DNA of 64,000 bases. Source: Adineta vaga. Its lineage: Eukaryota; Rotifera. The notes under the pieces were generated by a model. That model was not told where the DNA came from, ran no database searches, and was given only the letters and a program-made list of their open reading frames with translations. Below, in pieces: positions 35,897 to 48,731 of the stretch. The DNA is taken from NCBI GenBank assembly GCA_021613535.1, contig CP075497.1:9176001-9240000 (forward strand), in the 5' to 3' direction. Within the stretch, counting starts at the first letter, position 1. The number at the start of each line of letters is the position of its first letter. The translations under genes and the position numbers were made by a program.

Positions 35897-36608
35897 AAAA
35901 GAAAAGAAAAGACGACGTTTTTCTCATTATGCTTTCATTGTTTGATAGGTTGAATTGCTTTTTATTCTCTCAAATCGTGATGATCATGATGATGCTTTTC
36001 TGTGTTTCCGTTTTGTTTATTCCTGGCTTTATTTATTTTTTAGTTTGACTTTTAAAGAACAAGATTCTAAGATACATCATCTCTTTTCTTTCAAGAATTC
36101 AAGATCATATTGTATACACTCTTAAATTTTGACATTGAACAAATGAAAATTTTTTTCTTACTTACCATGAAATTAGTTGAAAAGTATATGTAACTGTATA
36201 CAGAATAGAAGAACAAAAATTATAGACGAGTTCAACTGAAGTTATAGGTAGAAAAATCGAAATGCTTTTCATCCATCGAAGGTCGAACTTCAGTTTGATT
36301 CAACATGTTTCTTTTTGTACAAGAATATTCTCTAGTGAAGGACAAAACTATTTGAAGTATGATATAAGCTATTCATCTACTTGTCAAAGAGATCGACACA
36401 TATATGCAATTGAAATTCGTAGAATAAATAAACATCATTCTGTAATTTCACTGTATGAACAAGAACCTTGCAGTTTTTTTTCTCTTTTTACTCGTTCTTC
36501 AGATTAACTAAAAGTAAATACTTATACTTCTAATTCATTTTTTTTACATACATATATATCAGATGATTACTTACTACTAAAATATTCGTCATATTTTGTC
36601 TCACATCA
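35897..36608. other. Intergenic
   Basis: About 710 bp. It contains an 81-codon ATG frame (36262-36507) without recognisable features that I regard as chance or 5' UTR of the phosphatase-like gene. Confidence 0.45.
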
Positions 36609-38192
36609 ATGAATACAACATTCGATGTGGTATATATACTAATCCATTTTTTGCTCCTTATGTCATCATTGATTTTACTTCATAGAATTCAATTCAACAC
36701 TCCTATGACACTGTCTCAGTTAGAACTAGTCAATCCTTATCGGTACATTTCGTAGAATCAAACAAATATTGGAATATTACTCACTTTTTTTTGTATAGAA
36801 TTCAAAAACATATCGTTCATCTTCATCAATATCATTTGAAACTGAGAGTCATAGTACTTATGAAGAATTACCAACAGATTCATGGGTATGATATCATAGA
36901 CCTAGTAAAACTCTTCAATCATTAGTGCAAAGATTTCGAACTATTTTCCAAATAAAATCTCAATACATTTCTTTTAGTTAATTGATTTTGAATCAAAACT
37001 TTCCAGCGATACAATCTATGATGAGTTTAACTCAATTCCATATTGTCGATTTAATAGTTTCAATGAAGATGGACGTCATTCAGACAACTACTATCGAAAT
37101 CGTTACACTGATATTATTCCATATAATGATACACGTGTACGATTGATTCCAACCAAGGATAATCCATATGGTTATATCAATGCTTCGCATGTCAAAGTTT
37201 GGATTGTTTTTTTTTTGTTTTTCTCATCTGAAATAGTCTTATGATTAGTTTGGTATTGAAAATACAGTTTATTCATATATTGCAACAGAACTTCCTCTAT
37301 TATTGACAATTGCTGATTTCTGGCGAATGGTATTTGATTATAATGTACATGTAATTATAATGCTTCTGGATGATAATGAAATTCCATTAGGTGCAAATTA
37401 TTTTCCCAAAAATAAAGATAAAAAATATCGAACAGATGATTATGAAATTGAACTTATTTCTGAGCGAAATCATCAAGATTTTTCTCTTCGTCAGCTATCT
37501 ATCAAAGATCTTCATGGACATCAAACACGTTTAATTATTCATCTTCAATATACGATTTGGAATCAAAAACAATTACCTCTAAATACTCAATCATTTCTTA
37601 GTAAGATTGATGATATTTGTTCTTATTTAATTGTTCTATATTCGATTATTTAGAGTTTATTAATCTTGCTGATACATTTCACCGTCATTATGGCGAAGCA
37701 TATCCATGTTTAGTACATTGTACTGCTGGGTAAGAACAATAGAAATCCCATATAAAATAGTTGATGATACCAAAAATAGAAATGTGTAAGCTGAAAAATA
37801 TGTAAGAAAGATTTTATCTTCATGTTATTGAGTACATAAATTATTCTATTAGTATCAGTACTTGTTAAACGATAACTTAATTTAGTAAAACAAGACAATA
37901 ATTTTTGATTTGTCAAGATAGTAGTTATATCTTCATTATATTTTAGAATTGGTCGGACTGGAATTTTTATTCTTCTTCATTTGATGATTCAATGTATAAC
38001 ATTCAACAAAGTATAAGAATCGAAATCTTCTTCAATTTATCTTTACTTTACTTTTCATTCTAGAAAATAAGTGTAGCAAATGTATTGAAAGTCATGCGTG
38101 AATATCGAATGTCATTCATTGATCGCACACATTCGTATATTTTTGTCTATCATTGTTTGATTGATTATTTGAAATCATCACGATTAATTTAA
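36609..38192 (+). CDS. PTP-family protein, probable pseudophosphatase
   Basis: Eight exons, about 334 residues; the 21 nt first exon (MNTTFDV) is inferred from a phase-0 donor at 36630 and acceptor at 36685. A Ser-rich N-terminus leads to a classical tyrosine phosphatase domain: [17 protein letters not shown] (phosphotyrosine loop), [31 protein letters not shown], and the P-loop HCTAGIGRTG, with Cys at 37719-37721 and Arg kept. The acid-loop WPD reads WNQ (37558-37566), so the general acid aspartate is missing, and the Q-loop glutamines are replaced ([10 protein letters not shown]). By family knowledge such changes remove or strongly reduce catalysis and often leave phosphotyrosine binding. 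No membrane segment or FERM/PDZ domain was seen. Confidence 0.85.
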
Positions 38193-40996
38193 TTAATATA
38201 CATATAAATCTATTCGATGATATAATCAACATTGTTTCATTTTGTAGCTTATCTTATGTACAATCGTTGCAGATTCAAGTAGATTAATCAAAAACTATTG
38301 TTTTTTGCTTTCTCAACGACAAAATCGAAGTGCAAATGTATGGCATTTACATTTTTATTCGCAATGTTTACGTGACGACTCGTATGAAAGCAAGTTTCAG
38401 ATTATTCTTATCTGTTGTTTTCAGTTACAAAATAATGATAATAAAATTTTCTTTTTACATGTTTTATATCATACAAAGGTATGAAGATTATACATATCCA
38501 TTTAACAAATGTATCGATTTGCTGAAAGACGATTTAATAGAATGGCAGGGGCTAGAAGTGTCTTGCCAGGTCATTATGCCCTGTATGCGCATATATAAAA
38601 AAACGATTATTGTATTTTGTATTATTGTTTACGCTTCAATATGAAAAACTAATTAAGAAAATTTGATAGTGTCTATTAGTGAGAAAAGTTTGTATCAGAA
38701 GAATTTCGTCGATTCTTTCAAGCGATTCATTTGTCAATCGTCTACAATAGAATTGATTGAATTAGAAAATACAGTCTGAGATAGATCAAGCATGATACAC
38801 TTTTGTCTAGGAATACGAGACATCTTGACATGATTTTCATCCTTTTATTCAAACAAAAATTAAATTACAATCATTGGATATAAACCAATCAGAACATTGA
38901 ATTGTACCATATTTGTGCATAAATTCTGAATATGAATCGTGATAATAGCATTTTATTCCCTGTGATCGCGACATCTGATAAAGATTTTCTTCCATTATTT
39001 ATTTTTCAGCATGAATAAAAACAATAAGTCATTATAACCACATAAACAATTTATTTTTGATCTATTAGTCTGAAGGTTAAACGCACACCATTTTCAGGTC
39101 ATAACAATCATTTTCTCAAGTTAACAAGATTTTAATTTCAAACAAGAAAAATGGTTATTAAAAACATATTTATGCAATTATAAAGAACAAAAGTAATAAA
39201 ATATCACTTCATACCAATATATAATTTGACTTAAAGCAAAATTGAATGCAGCTGCGTTGTTTATTCATAGATAATCTTAAAACGTAGTACTTATATATAA
39301 TGATCCAAAATAAAGAACTAATAGAATCATCAATCATTCGATAAGTTACTATAGGACCTTGAATGTATTACACAACAGAGCGACAAAGTTATTAAGGCCC
39401 AGAAGAGTCCAACGTGACATACGATTCGTACTCGATAAAGATTATGAATAGAATTCATATTAATTGATCAATAGTTTAGAAAGCAAAACTATATTATTAG
39501 ATCTCATTATCTATAATGAGTGTTTCCTTTGCAGTAGGAAAGAAATATATCCGATATAAATCAGATATCTTTTATATAGTATCCAATTTCTTATCTTATT
39601 TTTCTTTTCAAAACAGAGTGGATTATCAATGATTGGATTCGAGTTGAATAAATCTCTTGTTCATTCTCTATTATGACATATATATAAACACTAATGCGTA
39701 AATATATATGTGAAAACAGAGCATATCCATTAAGAGTCACTTTCTCTTTTTCTTTTTTTTTTCGTTACCTACCTAAATTAATCGATCAAGGTCGAGTATT
39801 CATTCATTGACAAGAATAAATGGTAAACGTATCTGACTATATGTAATCGAATGTCGAACAAAAAACTTAATACAATCCATCATTTTCTATTGTACATCAC
39901 TATCTTATCATTAAAAAACAGAAGAAATACGTATTAAACGATGATTAAACATATGAATAATGCCAGAGAAGCCTTGTCTGATTCTTTCAAAGAAAAAAAA
40001 AGTATCGTTTATTGTTTAGATCATCTGTTATGTTTAGAGAAATATGTGTTGACATAGAAAGAGATATAATATGTGTTGATATCTTCATATATCAGAAGTA
40101 GAATTGAATATCTACCATTGATATTTAGATATATTTATGTATGTATATATATATATCGGTACCGCCCATCGTATTCCGTCTTATATTACTATCGAAGTAA
40201 ATAGTTGTCTGACAATGAGAAGACAGTATGATGATAGATGCGTATATCTTTGATATCGGTCATGGAATACATAGAAGAATCGAGTAAAAGAACCTTCTTC
40301 ATACTGATTCACCTGACCCGATAGTAATAATAAGAACAAAATAGACACTACGTGCATATCTCAAAATATAATGAGCTAGTTCAACATGCAATCGTTCTTC
40401 GAAAGCTTGAAGAGTTCACAATAAAAATCTATATGTGCATGTGGCATGCACATGTCTATTAAATTAGTTGAAGAAGGTGTGACATAATTGAGTGTATATA
40501 TTTTTTCTATTCCGTATGAAGAAAAAAAAGAGCTCAGCATTGTTTGATCGATTGTGATATGTCATCAATTACGTATTAGAAAATTATCCAGAGTATTTTA
40601 GTTTATTACTAACGGATACACTTTACCTCGAGAATATTTACTTTTTCCATCTCTCATTGTATAAGTATAGTTCGTTCTCTATTCTTCTTTTCATCTTTCC
40701 TTTTTTTTCGATTATGGCATTAGTTAAAATCATATAACAAAAAGAAAACGAAACAATTCTTTCCCAAAGGCAATAAATCCATTCTTCGAAGATACATTAT
40801 CAACTTCAGTCTATCATACAAATCTTTCAATGACATAAACGAAGTTTCTTTTTTTTCTTTATCAAGAAATGAATCTGTTGTTTTAGTTCTTCGTGTATTT
40901 TTTAAATAATTTCCACACGCACACGTACACACGCGAAAGAAGAAAAAAAAGAGAAGGTCAAACAGTTGAATGAACAAACAAGAAAGAAGAAAAGTT

Positions 40997-41031
<35 letters not shown>

Positions 41032-41584
41032 ACACACTGTTTTTTCAAACGCAGAGCGCATGAGTTTCGAGAGCGATCTCACTGTGCAACAAATCATACA
41101 CACGCACATCTAAGAAAAACTTTGTACAAGAGAAAAGAGAAAAGAGAAAAAAAAATAATATTGCAATCGATGATACAATGTGTACTCTTTGTACATACCA
41201 CTTTTAAGTGAAACAAAAAAAAAGAAAAAGAAATATACTTGAATATATACCACTCATCTCCCTGCAAATGATAACATAACTGTTACATTGTATTCAGTAT
41301 CAAGAGAGACATGAATAAGAAGAAAAAAAAATAAAGGATACATGTTAAAAAAATAAAGAAAGAGACGAACGAATGCGCTTTTTGTCTGTACAAATAATTT
41401 CAGCTATTGTTGATATTTGATGGTAATGTTTTCTCTTCTGATATAAATGAGATTATGAAATGAAAGAAAAGATGTACATGATAGATTTGTGCATATATAC
41501 CTGCACGTCATTTGCATAGAAATAAAAAATCATTGAACTGAGACGACGGACGGAAAAGAAGAATATGAAAAGAGAAAATTATAG
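38193..41584. other. Gene-poor region with simple repeats
   Basis: About 3.4 kb, AT-rich. Short TA and T runs occur near 40145-40155 and 39755-39770, and a trinucleotide array lies at 40999-41031. No gene could be supported on either strand. Confidence 0.5.
40999..41031 (+). repeat. (CAT)11 microsatellite
   Basis: Eleven perfect CAT units. On the reverse strand it creates a Met run in a spurious frame. Confidence 0.95.
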
Positions 41585-43450
41585 CTACAAGGAATTACCA
41601 CGAGACGAAGAACTGCCTGTAGTGGATTTTGATAGAGAATTTGAGTCCTTTAGATGATGAGAATGATTATTATGTCCAGTTATTCGACGACGTGATACTA
41701 ATGATAATGACAAGTCTCTCGATGAAGGATGTTTCAACCATTCAGATTGTAAACATTGATCTAATGTCGGTCGTTCAGATGATCTTATTGATAAACATTG
41801 TTCAATTAATTGTATACATTCTAAAATCAATCCATATATATAATTACAATGTGTTTCATTAATTAAAAAACTACGCCGATCTCTCCACTCATAGCGTGAC
41901 AAGACATTTTTCTTTTCATTTTCATTACCGTATGCACATTAACAAGAAAGCCCATAGGAGAAAAACATTTTTTTTATGTGAAAAAAACATACTATTAATT
42001 GTTAGGTCACTATGATCTACTCATTTGAATTAATTTTGTTTTTGCCTACTAGCAGAAGAGTACGTCATAAATAAAATGATTCTATTATATTTATTTATTC
42101 AAAGCTGTTGTTTCTTTTCCTCCCACGAAATGTTACATATTTTTACCTGTTGAAAGATGACTTGGAAACTGAGGTTGACATTTAATAATAGCTAAATCAT
42201 CAGCAAATGGAACATCACCACAAACTAAATCATATAAAAGTATTCCTAATGACCAAACAGTTTGTGGTAAACCAAAATATCTGCGACATGTAACCCATTC
42301 TGGTGCAGCATAGCATGTTGTACCTTGAAAATCTGTATAAATTTCATCATGTAAGAGAGCACCTGAGCCAAAATCAATTAAATATAATTGTCCTGTACGC
42401 ATATCAACAAGAAAATTTTCATCTTTAATATCTCGATGAAGAACCTATCAGACAAGAGAATAAAATTTTGAAGATATTTTCAGTTTAATATGACTTACTC
42501 CGCATGCATGTATATCTTTAAGAATTTGTAAAATTTGTTTAAAAAAATCTCGCGCTAAACGTTCGTCTAATCCACCTGAACGTTCACAAATAAAATCATA
42601 TAAATCACAACAATGTTCAGGTCGTTCAAGTACAATAACAAGTTGATCATTATGTATAAAATATTCTAACATATGTATAACATTTTTCACTTTTGCAACA
42701 CGACGTAAAAGCACAACTTCCAATGGTAATTTTCCATCAGGCTATAAATTTTAAATATTAATTTTAATAGTTTCCTGCAATCTTTCACTTACTGTGTTTA
42801 CTTCATGCACGCGTTTTCTTGATATCACTTTCAATGCCACAGGCATTCCATCTTTTTTTCGTACACCAGCATAAACGTCTGCAAAACCGCCAGAAGCAAG
42901 TTTATGAGCAATCAAATATCGTGCATGAAGGGGAGCAACTGGTGCTAAATAAATGAAAAAAAAATACATATTTTCTTCCATTGAAATGAACAAGTGTTAC
43001 TATCAGTATAATCTTATCATTAATACAAAAAACGTATGTGTAGTAAAACAAGGCAAGTGACACATCGTCGAATGTTCTTTTGTTCTATCTAACGTTGCTT
43101 TTTCATACTGGATGTCGTATTATACGAAAGACAAAAAAAAGAACCTGTCGTTTATCAATGATACGTTTCTGGTATGTATCATCCTCAACTATATTGATGA
43201 CAAGCTTATTAACGTACGAGAGAAGTGAACGCAATAGCCTATTTCTTGTTTCTTTCTTTTTTATGTACTCGTTCGCCTATGATTATCAAGTAGAATGGTA
43301 TAGTTTGAACTTACTTGAACGCGTTTTAGTTTTGGATATTGTATTAGATTGTTGTCGTTGAGCGTGAATTGTTGATTGGGATTGTTGTGGACGATGATGA
43401 TGAGGATGATGATGATGATGAGATGAGGGAGGAAGGACAAGAGTACTCAT
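41585..43450 (-). CDS. PIM-like serine/threonine kinase
   Basis: About six exons from ATG 43450 to TAG 41585. The N-terminus has a His-rich run ([12 protein letters not shown]) and a Gln/Ser-rich linker. Kinase domain: glycine loop [24 protein letters not shown] (ATP lysine), [18 protein letters not shown], the PIM-type hinge [20 protein letters not shown], catalytic HRDIKDEN, metal-binding [22 protein letters not shown] in place of APE, and [18 protein letters not shown], then a C-lobe ending [19 protein letters not shown]. The proline-containing hinge and PEW motif are diagnostic of the PIM family, constitutively active kinases controlled mainly by expression. The 3' tail is Ser-rich. A ~220 nt intron with uncertain acceptor (about 41920-42143) lies before the last exon. 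Confidence 0.92.
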
Positions 43451-46400
43451 AATGATAAAAAATGATCGTTTTATAGTTGTTGGTTTAAAAACTTCTGATG
43501 TTGTTTGTTGATCGTTTTAAAACAAGAATAGTAAAAATTCGACAGAAGAAACGCTTATCTAAAATGTCAAAGACGAAAATGTTTATTTCATCAACTAAAA
43601 AACGAATAAGATGATGATGATATGTGTGCGCGCGTATGTTTGTTGCGATAATGGGAGAGAAGAAAAAAATGCACTATGCATTGTCTTTTCTCCTTCTTCT
43701 TCTTCTTCTTCTTCTTCTTTTTCTCTTTTTCTTTCTTTCCTTCTCTTCTCTTTTCTGTTGCTTTCTCTCTATTGTACCTCTCTCTCTAGTTTTTTTCTTT
43801 TGTTGTACGCACGCAATCAGAGGATATTCTCATCGAAAAAGAGAAGAAGAAGAAGAAGAAAACGAGATATCTCTATCCAACAAAAACACAATAACGACGA
43901 TGCTGTTGCTGCTTACCAACCGATACGATCTACACAATCACCGTTCGCGGAAAAAAAGAAAGGCAAAGAAAAGAGAACGCGAGGTCGTATATGCGCGCGC
44001 ACGTCTATGAATGAGTTGTGCGCACACAAGCGCGGTCGAAGAAAAAGAAAAGAAAACGGCGTAATATGTTGGCAAAAGTCCAACGTAAATGTAAATGCTT
44101 GAATGAAACTAACGAGCAAATAAGCGCGTGCGCGCGTCGAAGGTTTTTTCCTTTTTTTCTCGTTTGGCTCGAAATCAAAAGAAATTGGCGAATAGCTTGT
44201 TGTTCTTTCTTTTGCGACAAGCAACGTAGGCGTCGAGAGAAGAAGAAAATATACTTTTACGTACATGCGACATCGTCGTCGGAAGAAGAAGGAGAAGATT
44301 CATCGTCAAACAATTGGTTTAATTAAAATAAAAGAAAGATGACGACGAAACGAACGAACGACCAAGCACAAACATCTTTGCCATCATTAGACTAATTCGC
44401 GTGTGATACAGGAGATGTCTAGGACAAAATAAACAATCAGTTCTAGTAGGCGTAGAAGCAAAGAATATGCATACATATATGTGTATATACGTAAACATAT
44501 ATATATCTGAATAGATAGATACGAATGTGGAGGAGGAGGAAGAAGATGACGATGATGCTTTATTCTTCTTCTGTATATACATATATATATATATATAGAT
44601 TCCAAATAATCATAAACTGACTGAAAAGGACACGTTGTTCAAATCAAAGTTTAAACTAGACAGACAAAGAACTGTCTAGCAAATGATGAATTATGTGTAT
44701 ATAGTGTTTGTTATTCTTGGACGAAAAAGAAAATTTCATTTATCTTTCGGAGAAATCTTGTTAAACTGAAAATTCTTAACATATTATAAGCAAACAGAAG
44801 AAGAAAAAGAAGAAAAAAACATAATTCATTGTTTTGCTTAGACAGATGAAAAACATAAAACTGAAATATTTTTCTTTATGAGAATGCGTGCATATCCTCA
44901 CATAAATATAGAAAAATAATTACATGTAAAAGTGGAATGATTTACTTCTAAAGACAAAAACATAGTAATGACCTATATATGCTAACTAAAACAAGTGTTT
45001 CAAGAAGGAAAAAAAAAAGAACTTCAATACTATTATTTTTATATATAATTGTAAATGTGAAAAAATAAAAAGAGAGGCTATGTTAAGTTAGATTGTATTT
45101 ACCTAAGAACCCAATGTTTCCATCGTAAATAAATTAGCAGAAAAGAGAGAGAGAGAGAAAAGGAAGTATGGATGAGTAATCCTCTTTTTCATCAACAAAA
45201 CTAATCACGAGAATGTTTAATCGATTACGGCTATTAAGAAATTGAAAAAAATCAAATCTTCCTTCATATCCTATTTATAGTAAATATACTTTTGTTCCCA
45301 ATTGAAAATGTTCTTCATATCATAGAGGTAAAAAAAAACACATAAATACACCTTCGGCTTTTATTTTTCGCTTTATCAGTATGTCGATGTCTTTTTATTC
45401 CCTGTTCCTTTTCTATTTCTATTTCATCAAGTTGCGAAAGTTTTCAATCGGTAAAATGCGTCAATAATGACTCAAATACAACATATCAATATATATTAAT
45501 ACGCCAACACACTACAAAATGAATATACGCGCAATCAATTGAGTCAAATGATAACAATCGATTAATTTGATTGTCTTCGAAGAAAAAAAAGAAGAAAAAG
45601 CGAGTATGATAAAAAAAAAATCGATTTGTCAGTAGGAGGTTCGGCGATTCTGATAAATGATCGTCCGATATTTGATTTAAATATACGTCATATAAAGAGG
45701 GATATAAAATGTCCTCAACGTATGCACTTAAATCGGCACGTATATATTCGTCCTAAAATAGAGCGTTATCAGCTCACAATGATACGTATCAAACCTTGAA
45801 GAGGATGAATATACAGTAGCGACGGGAATAGTAGCACTACATACATGATATCGTTTTTAATGACAAAGTAATAGCAGAGAATAGAAGTGAGGGAGTCAAA
45901 ATGAGTATTACTGTATTATAGAACGATGACGGTTTTTTTTCAATGCGAGTAATCATCACAATCTATATATATATATATATACATATATAAATACGTATTG
46001 TTACTTACCTGAGTATTTTATTCAGCATATGTGTTTAATGAGTGACATACGGAGAGGAAAAAAGAAAGAATGAGTTACTCATATATTTGTCAGGAAACAA
46101 GAAAAAGATGTAAATGATGATGATGACAGTATTTCTTTCAGTATCGTATTTAGATCAACCTATAAGTTGGATGTCATCAGTATGATCGATAGATTCATTT
46201 TTTTCTTCTTCTTCCGTTATTCCCACGTTCACACGCGATTAACACCTAAGTGAGATGAAGAATATAACTGGATGAAAATTACATCAACACTTAGAATATC
46301 TCATAGAAATACAAAAAATCTCGACATCTGAAAGAATAGACAAGTGTTTGATCGGATAACTTTGATGGTAGACAATGTTTGTATGAATGTGAATAACATT

Positions 46401-46943
46401 GATTTAAAGATAGTAGAACTCTTATCTGATTTAGTTGAAAATATATCTAAATATGCGCTAAGATGAAATTTGATCTTGTCTTTATGAGCAAATGTGATTG
46501 ACATACAACAGATGGATATAAAAAAAAGCCTCATTGTCCAAGATTGAGAATCAACATTCCATTGATCAAATTTTTTATGTTATTTGATAATCGCAACACA
46601 TTTCTATGAAAACATGCATTTCAAGTTAAAACTAGAAATGTACTTTACAAAGCAAATCTCGGAAAAAGATTTCATTGAATTAGAATTGCGAGAAAAAATA
46701 GATTTATAATGACATGTCAAAGAAAAAGTCTTCATTTAGAAAATTGTTTCTTCATGAATGACAATGTTCATTAGACGGAAAAGTCACTACGTAGAATTCT
46801 CATATTGAAAAATTCATTGCGAAAGATTCAGGCCATGATTTTCTTGATCATGATATTTTGTTATTTTGTTCGATATTAAAGCAATGAAATTTTACACAAC
46901 TTGTTTTATTTACAGACAAAAAAATGTGTACTATGTTTATTAA
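43451..46943. other. Gene-poor region with purine/pyrimidine and alternating GC tracts
   Basis: About 3.5 kb upstream of the PIM-like gene. Contains a long pyrimidine tract (about 43688-43800, CTT units), AGA/GAA runs (43841-43860), alternating CG/GT tracts (43624-43636, 43992-44003, 44123-44138) and TA-repeat runs (44579-44597, 45963-45981). Long frames here come from these low-complexity runs. It probably holds the PIM promoter or 5' UTR. Confidence 0.5.
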
Positions 46944-48278
46944 TTAATCATCACCATCGAAACCACTCTCATCCATGAATGAAAGCAATTGTGATTTAGT
47001 CTTTTTCTTTTCATTTGAATCTACATGATGAGTTTCCTTTGTTGAAATTGATTCTGGATTCTTTCGTTTTGTTGATTTATTCGAAGCCATATCAATAATA
47101 TCTGATTTGGGAGCTGATACATCGCTTTCATCAGATTTTTCTTTTGGTTTACGAAAGAGTAGACGACCAGAAGAATCGATACATTTCTTTTCTTCTTCCG
47201 CTGAAAATAAACAAAGAATAATTTATGTTGAGAAGCTTAAAAAGTAAAAAATAGTTTCCTATCTCGTTCTGTGTGGATACGAAGACTAATCTTTTTTTTT
47301 GTGAGTGCATTTTTTAGATACTTCATGTCAAAATCATGACTCTGTCTGAACCGTTATTATCTCTACGAACAATTTTATATAAAAATGATCAACTAGATAA
47401 ATACGATGAAGTTAATAATAGTTTGATCAAATTGAAAAGTCATCAACGTTTTTTCCAGTACTATTCTTCATTTCTTAAGATATTTATAGACATTAATTTA
47501 CAAACAGTTAAATAAGTAAAATATTGTTTTTTTTCTCAAGAACTAATACTTATATTGTAACAAATTATACTTGTTTCTCGAATAAAAATTCGTTCGGAAT
47601 CGTTTTTTACTCGTTTATACTTAGAAATCATAATGAATACTTGCAGCATGAAGAACCTATTTCACGAATGAAAGAATCTTCTCATATTCATGATATAATT
47701 AATGAGGAATGAATTTCTCCATTAAATAAAACATTTTTTTTCCTGATAAAATCTAGTATACATATTTGTTCAACACGGCATTAATTTCAAGTGAAAAAGC
47801 ATGATTTTATTTCTGTTTTCTGTCGGTAAGAAATTGCAAAAGACGTAATAAACTACTTATACTCATGTTGAGATAGAAACAAGGAACTTTAATTTCTAAC
47901 TAGATCTTTATATCTACCTTCTTTTACTTTTGCCCATTCGATATCCACTTCTTCTTTACTTAAATCATTCGCCTTTAATTGCACAATTTGAGGTTTTTCA
48001 TCATCTTTTCGAGAATCTTCATCGCGTTCATTGATTTCATTGATTATATCTTTACGCTATATATAAAAAATGACGAATAAATAATTGTAAAAGCAAAATT
48101 TTACTTTATCATCAGTTGTTATGGGCGCTTGATAACCAGTGCGTTGCTTAAATTGTCGAATAAAAGCAGGCTCTTCACCTGAATTATACAAAATTTTGCC
48201 TTGCTTATTACCACCACCTCCACCACCAGCCGTTCCACCATACGATTTTTGTCTACCTCCTTGTTTACGTTTTGACAT
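46944..48278 (-). CDS. KIAA1143-family nuclear-type small protein
   Basis: Three exons from ATG 48278 to TAA 46944, about 180 residues. Starts MSKRKQGGRQKSYGG with a Gly run, then EEPAFIRQFKQRTGYQAP, DEKPQIVQLKANDLSKEEVD, SSGRLLFRKP and a C-terminal KKTKSQLLSFMDE. These are the conserved blocks of the KIAA1143 homologue family (EPAFL..FKE..GY, PQVV.L..GDLS.EEV, GR..(Y/F)RKP, LLSF), in the same order. The molecular function of the family is not established. The second intron (47202-47918) is about 717 nt, far longer than its neighbours, and contains an opposite-strand ORF. Confidence 0.88.
47336..47515 (+). CDS. Possible nested ORF inside the KIAA1143 intron
   Basis: ATG frame of 59 codons starting MTLSEPLLSLRTILYKNDQL and ending FIDINLQTVK. 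Composition is protein-like (amphipathic, Lys/Leu-rich, few rare residues) and a pyrimidine tract with AG ends at 47319, 16 nt upstream. I recognise no family. It may be a real nested gene, an exon of a larger gene, a fragment of an old insertion, or chance. Confidence 0.25.
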   Translation: MTLSEPLLSLRTILYKNDQLDKYDEVNNSLIKLKSHQRFFQYYSSFLKIFIDINLQTVK

Positions 48279-48731
48279 AATGAATAATCGAAAATAGAAA
48301 ACAAAGAATATTCAATCAATATTCAAAAAAAATCAAAGAAAATCTATATGCAAATATTTATTTTCCTAGAAGACAATAGAATCTATTATTATTCATATCA
48401 ATGTACCTAAAGCATCGTAAATACAAATTCCTAGATAATGATTCAATCTATAGTATATATTCGAAGTTTGATGATGTCAAAAGTGACGTACTTTTGTTCA
48501 TGGTAATAAAACAAGAAAGATAAATAAAAATAAATCTAGTTGACTGCATTGTTCAATTATCAATAGAATCTCTCTTTTAAGAACTTAGATTGTGAAAGAA
48601 CATGAATGAATAAGCGCTTTATAATGTACAAAAATAAAAAGAAAGAATGTCGAAAGTCTTTGACATAGATCTGTTTTGCTTATTTCATGCAGCGAAAACC
48701 ATTAAAGAACTGCATTTGGAAGAGAGATAGT

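Noticed and set aside
36262-36507. 81-codon plus-strand ATG frame upstream of the phosphatase-like gene
   Set aside because: No recognisable features, and the phosphatase-like gene is better explained by a short first exon at 36609.
40720-41109. Minus-strand frame with a Met run and plus-strand frame with a His run
   Set aside because: Both are translations of the (CAT)11 microsatellite and flanking A/T-rich DNA.
43624-44102. Overlapping plus-strand frames with long Leu/Ser and Arg/Lys runs
   Set aside because: They come from CTT and AGA microsatellite-like tracts; the overlapping frames look equally open and none has a domain or splice logic.
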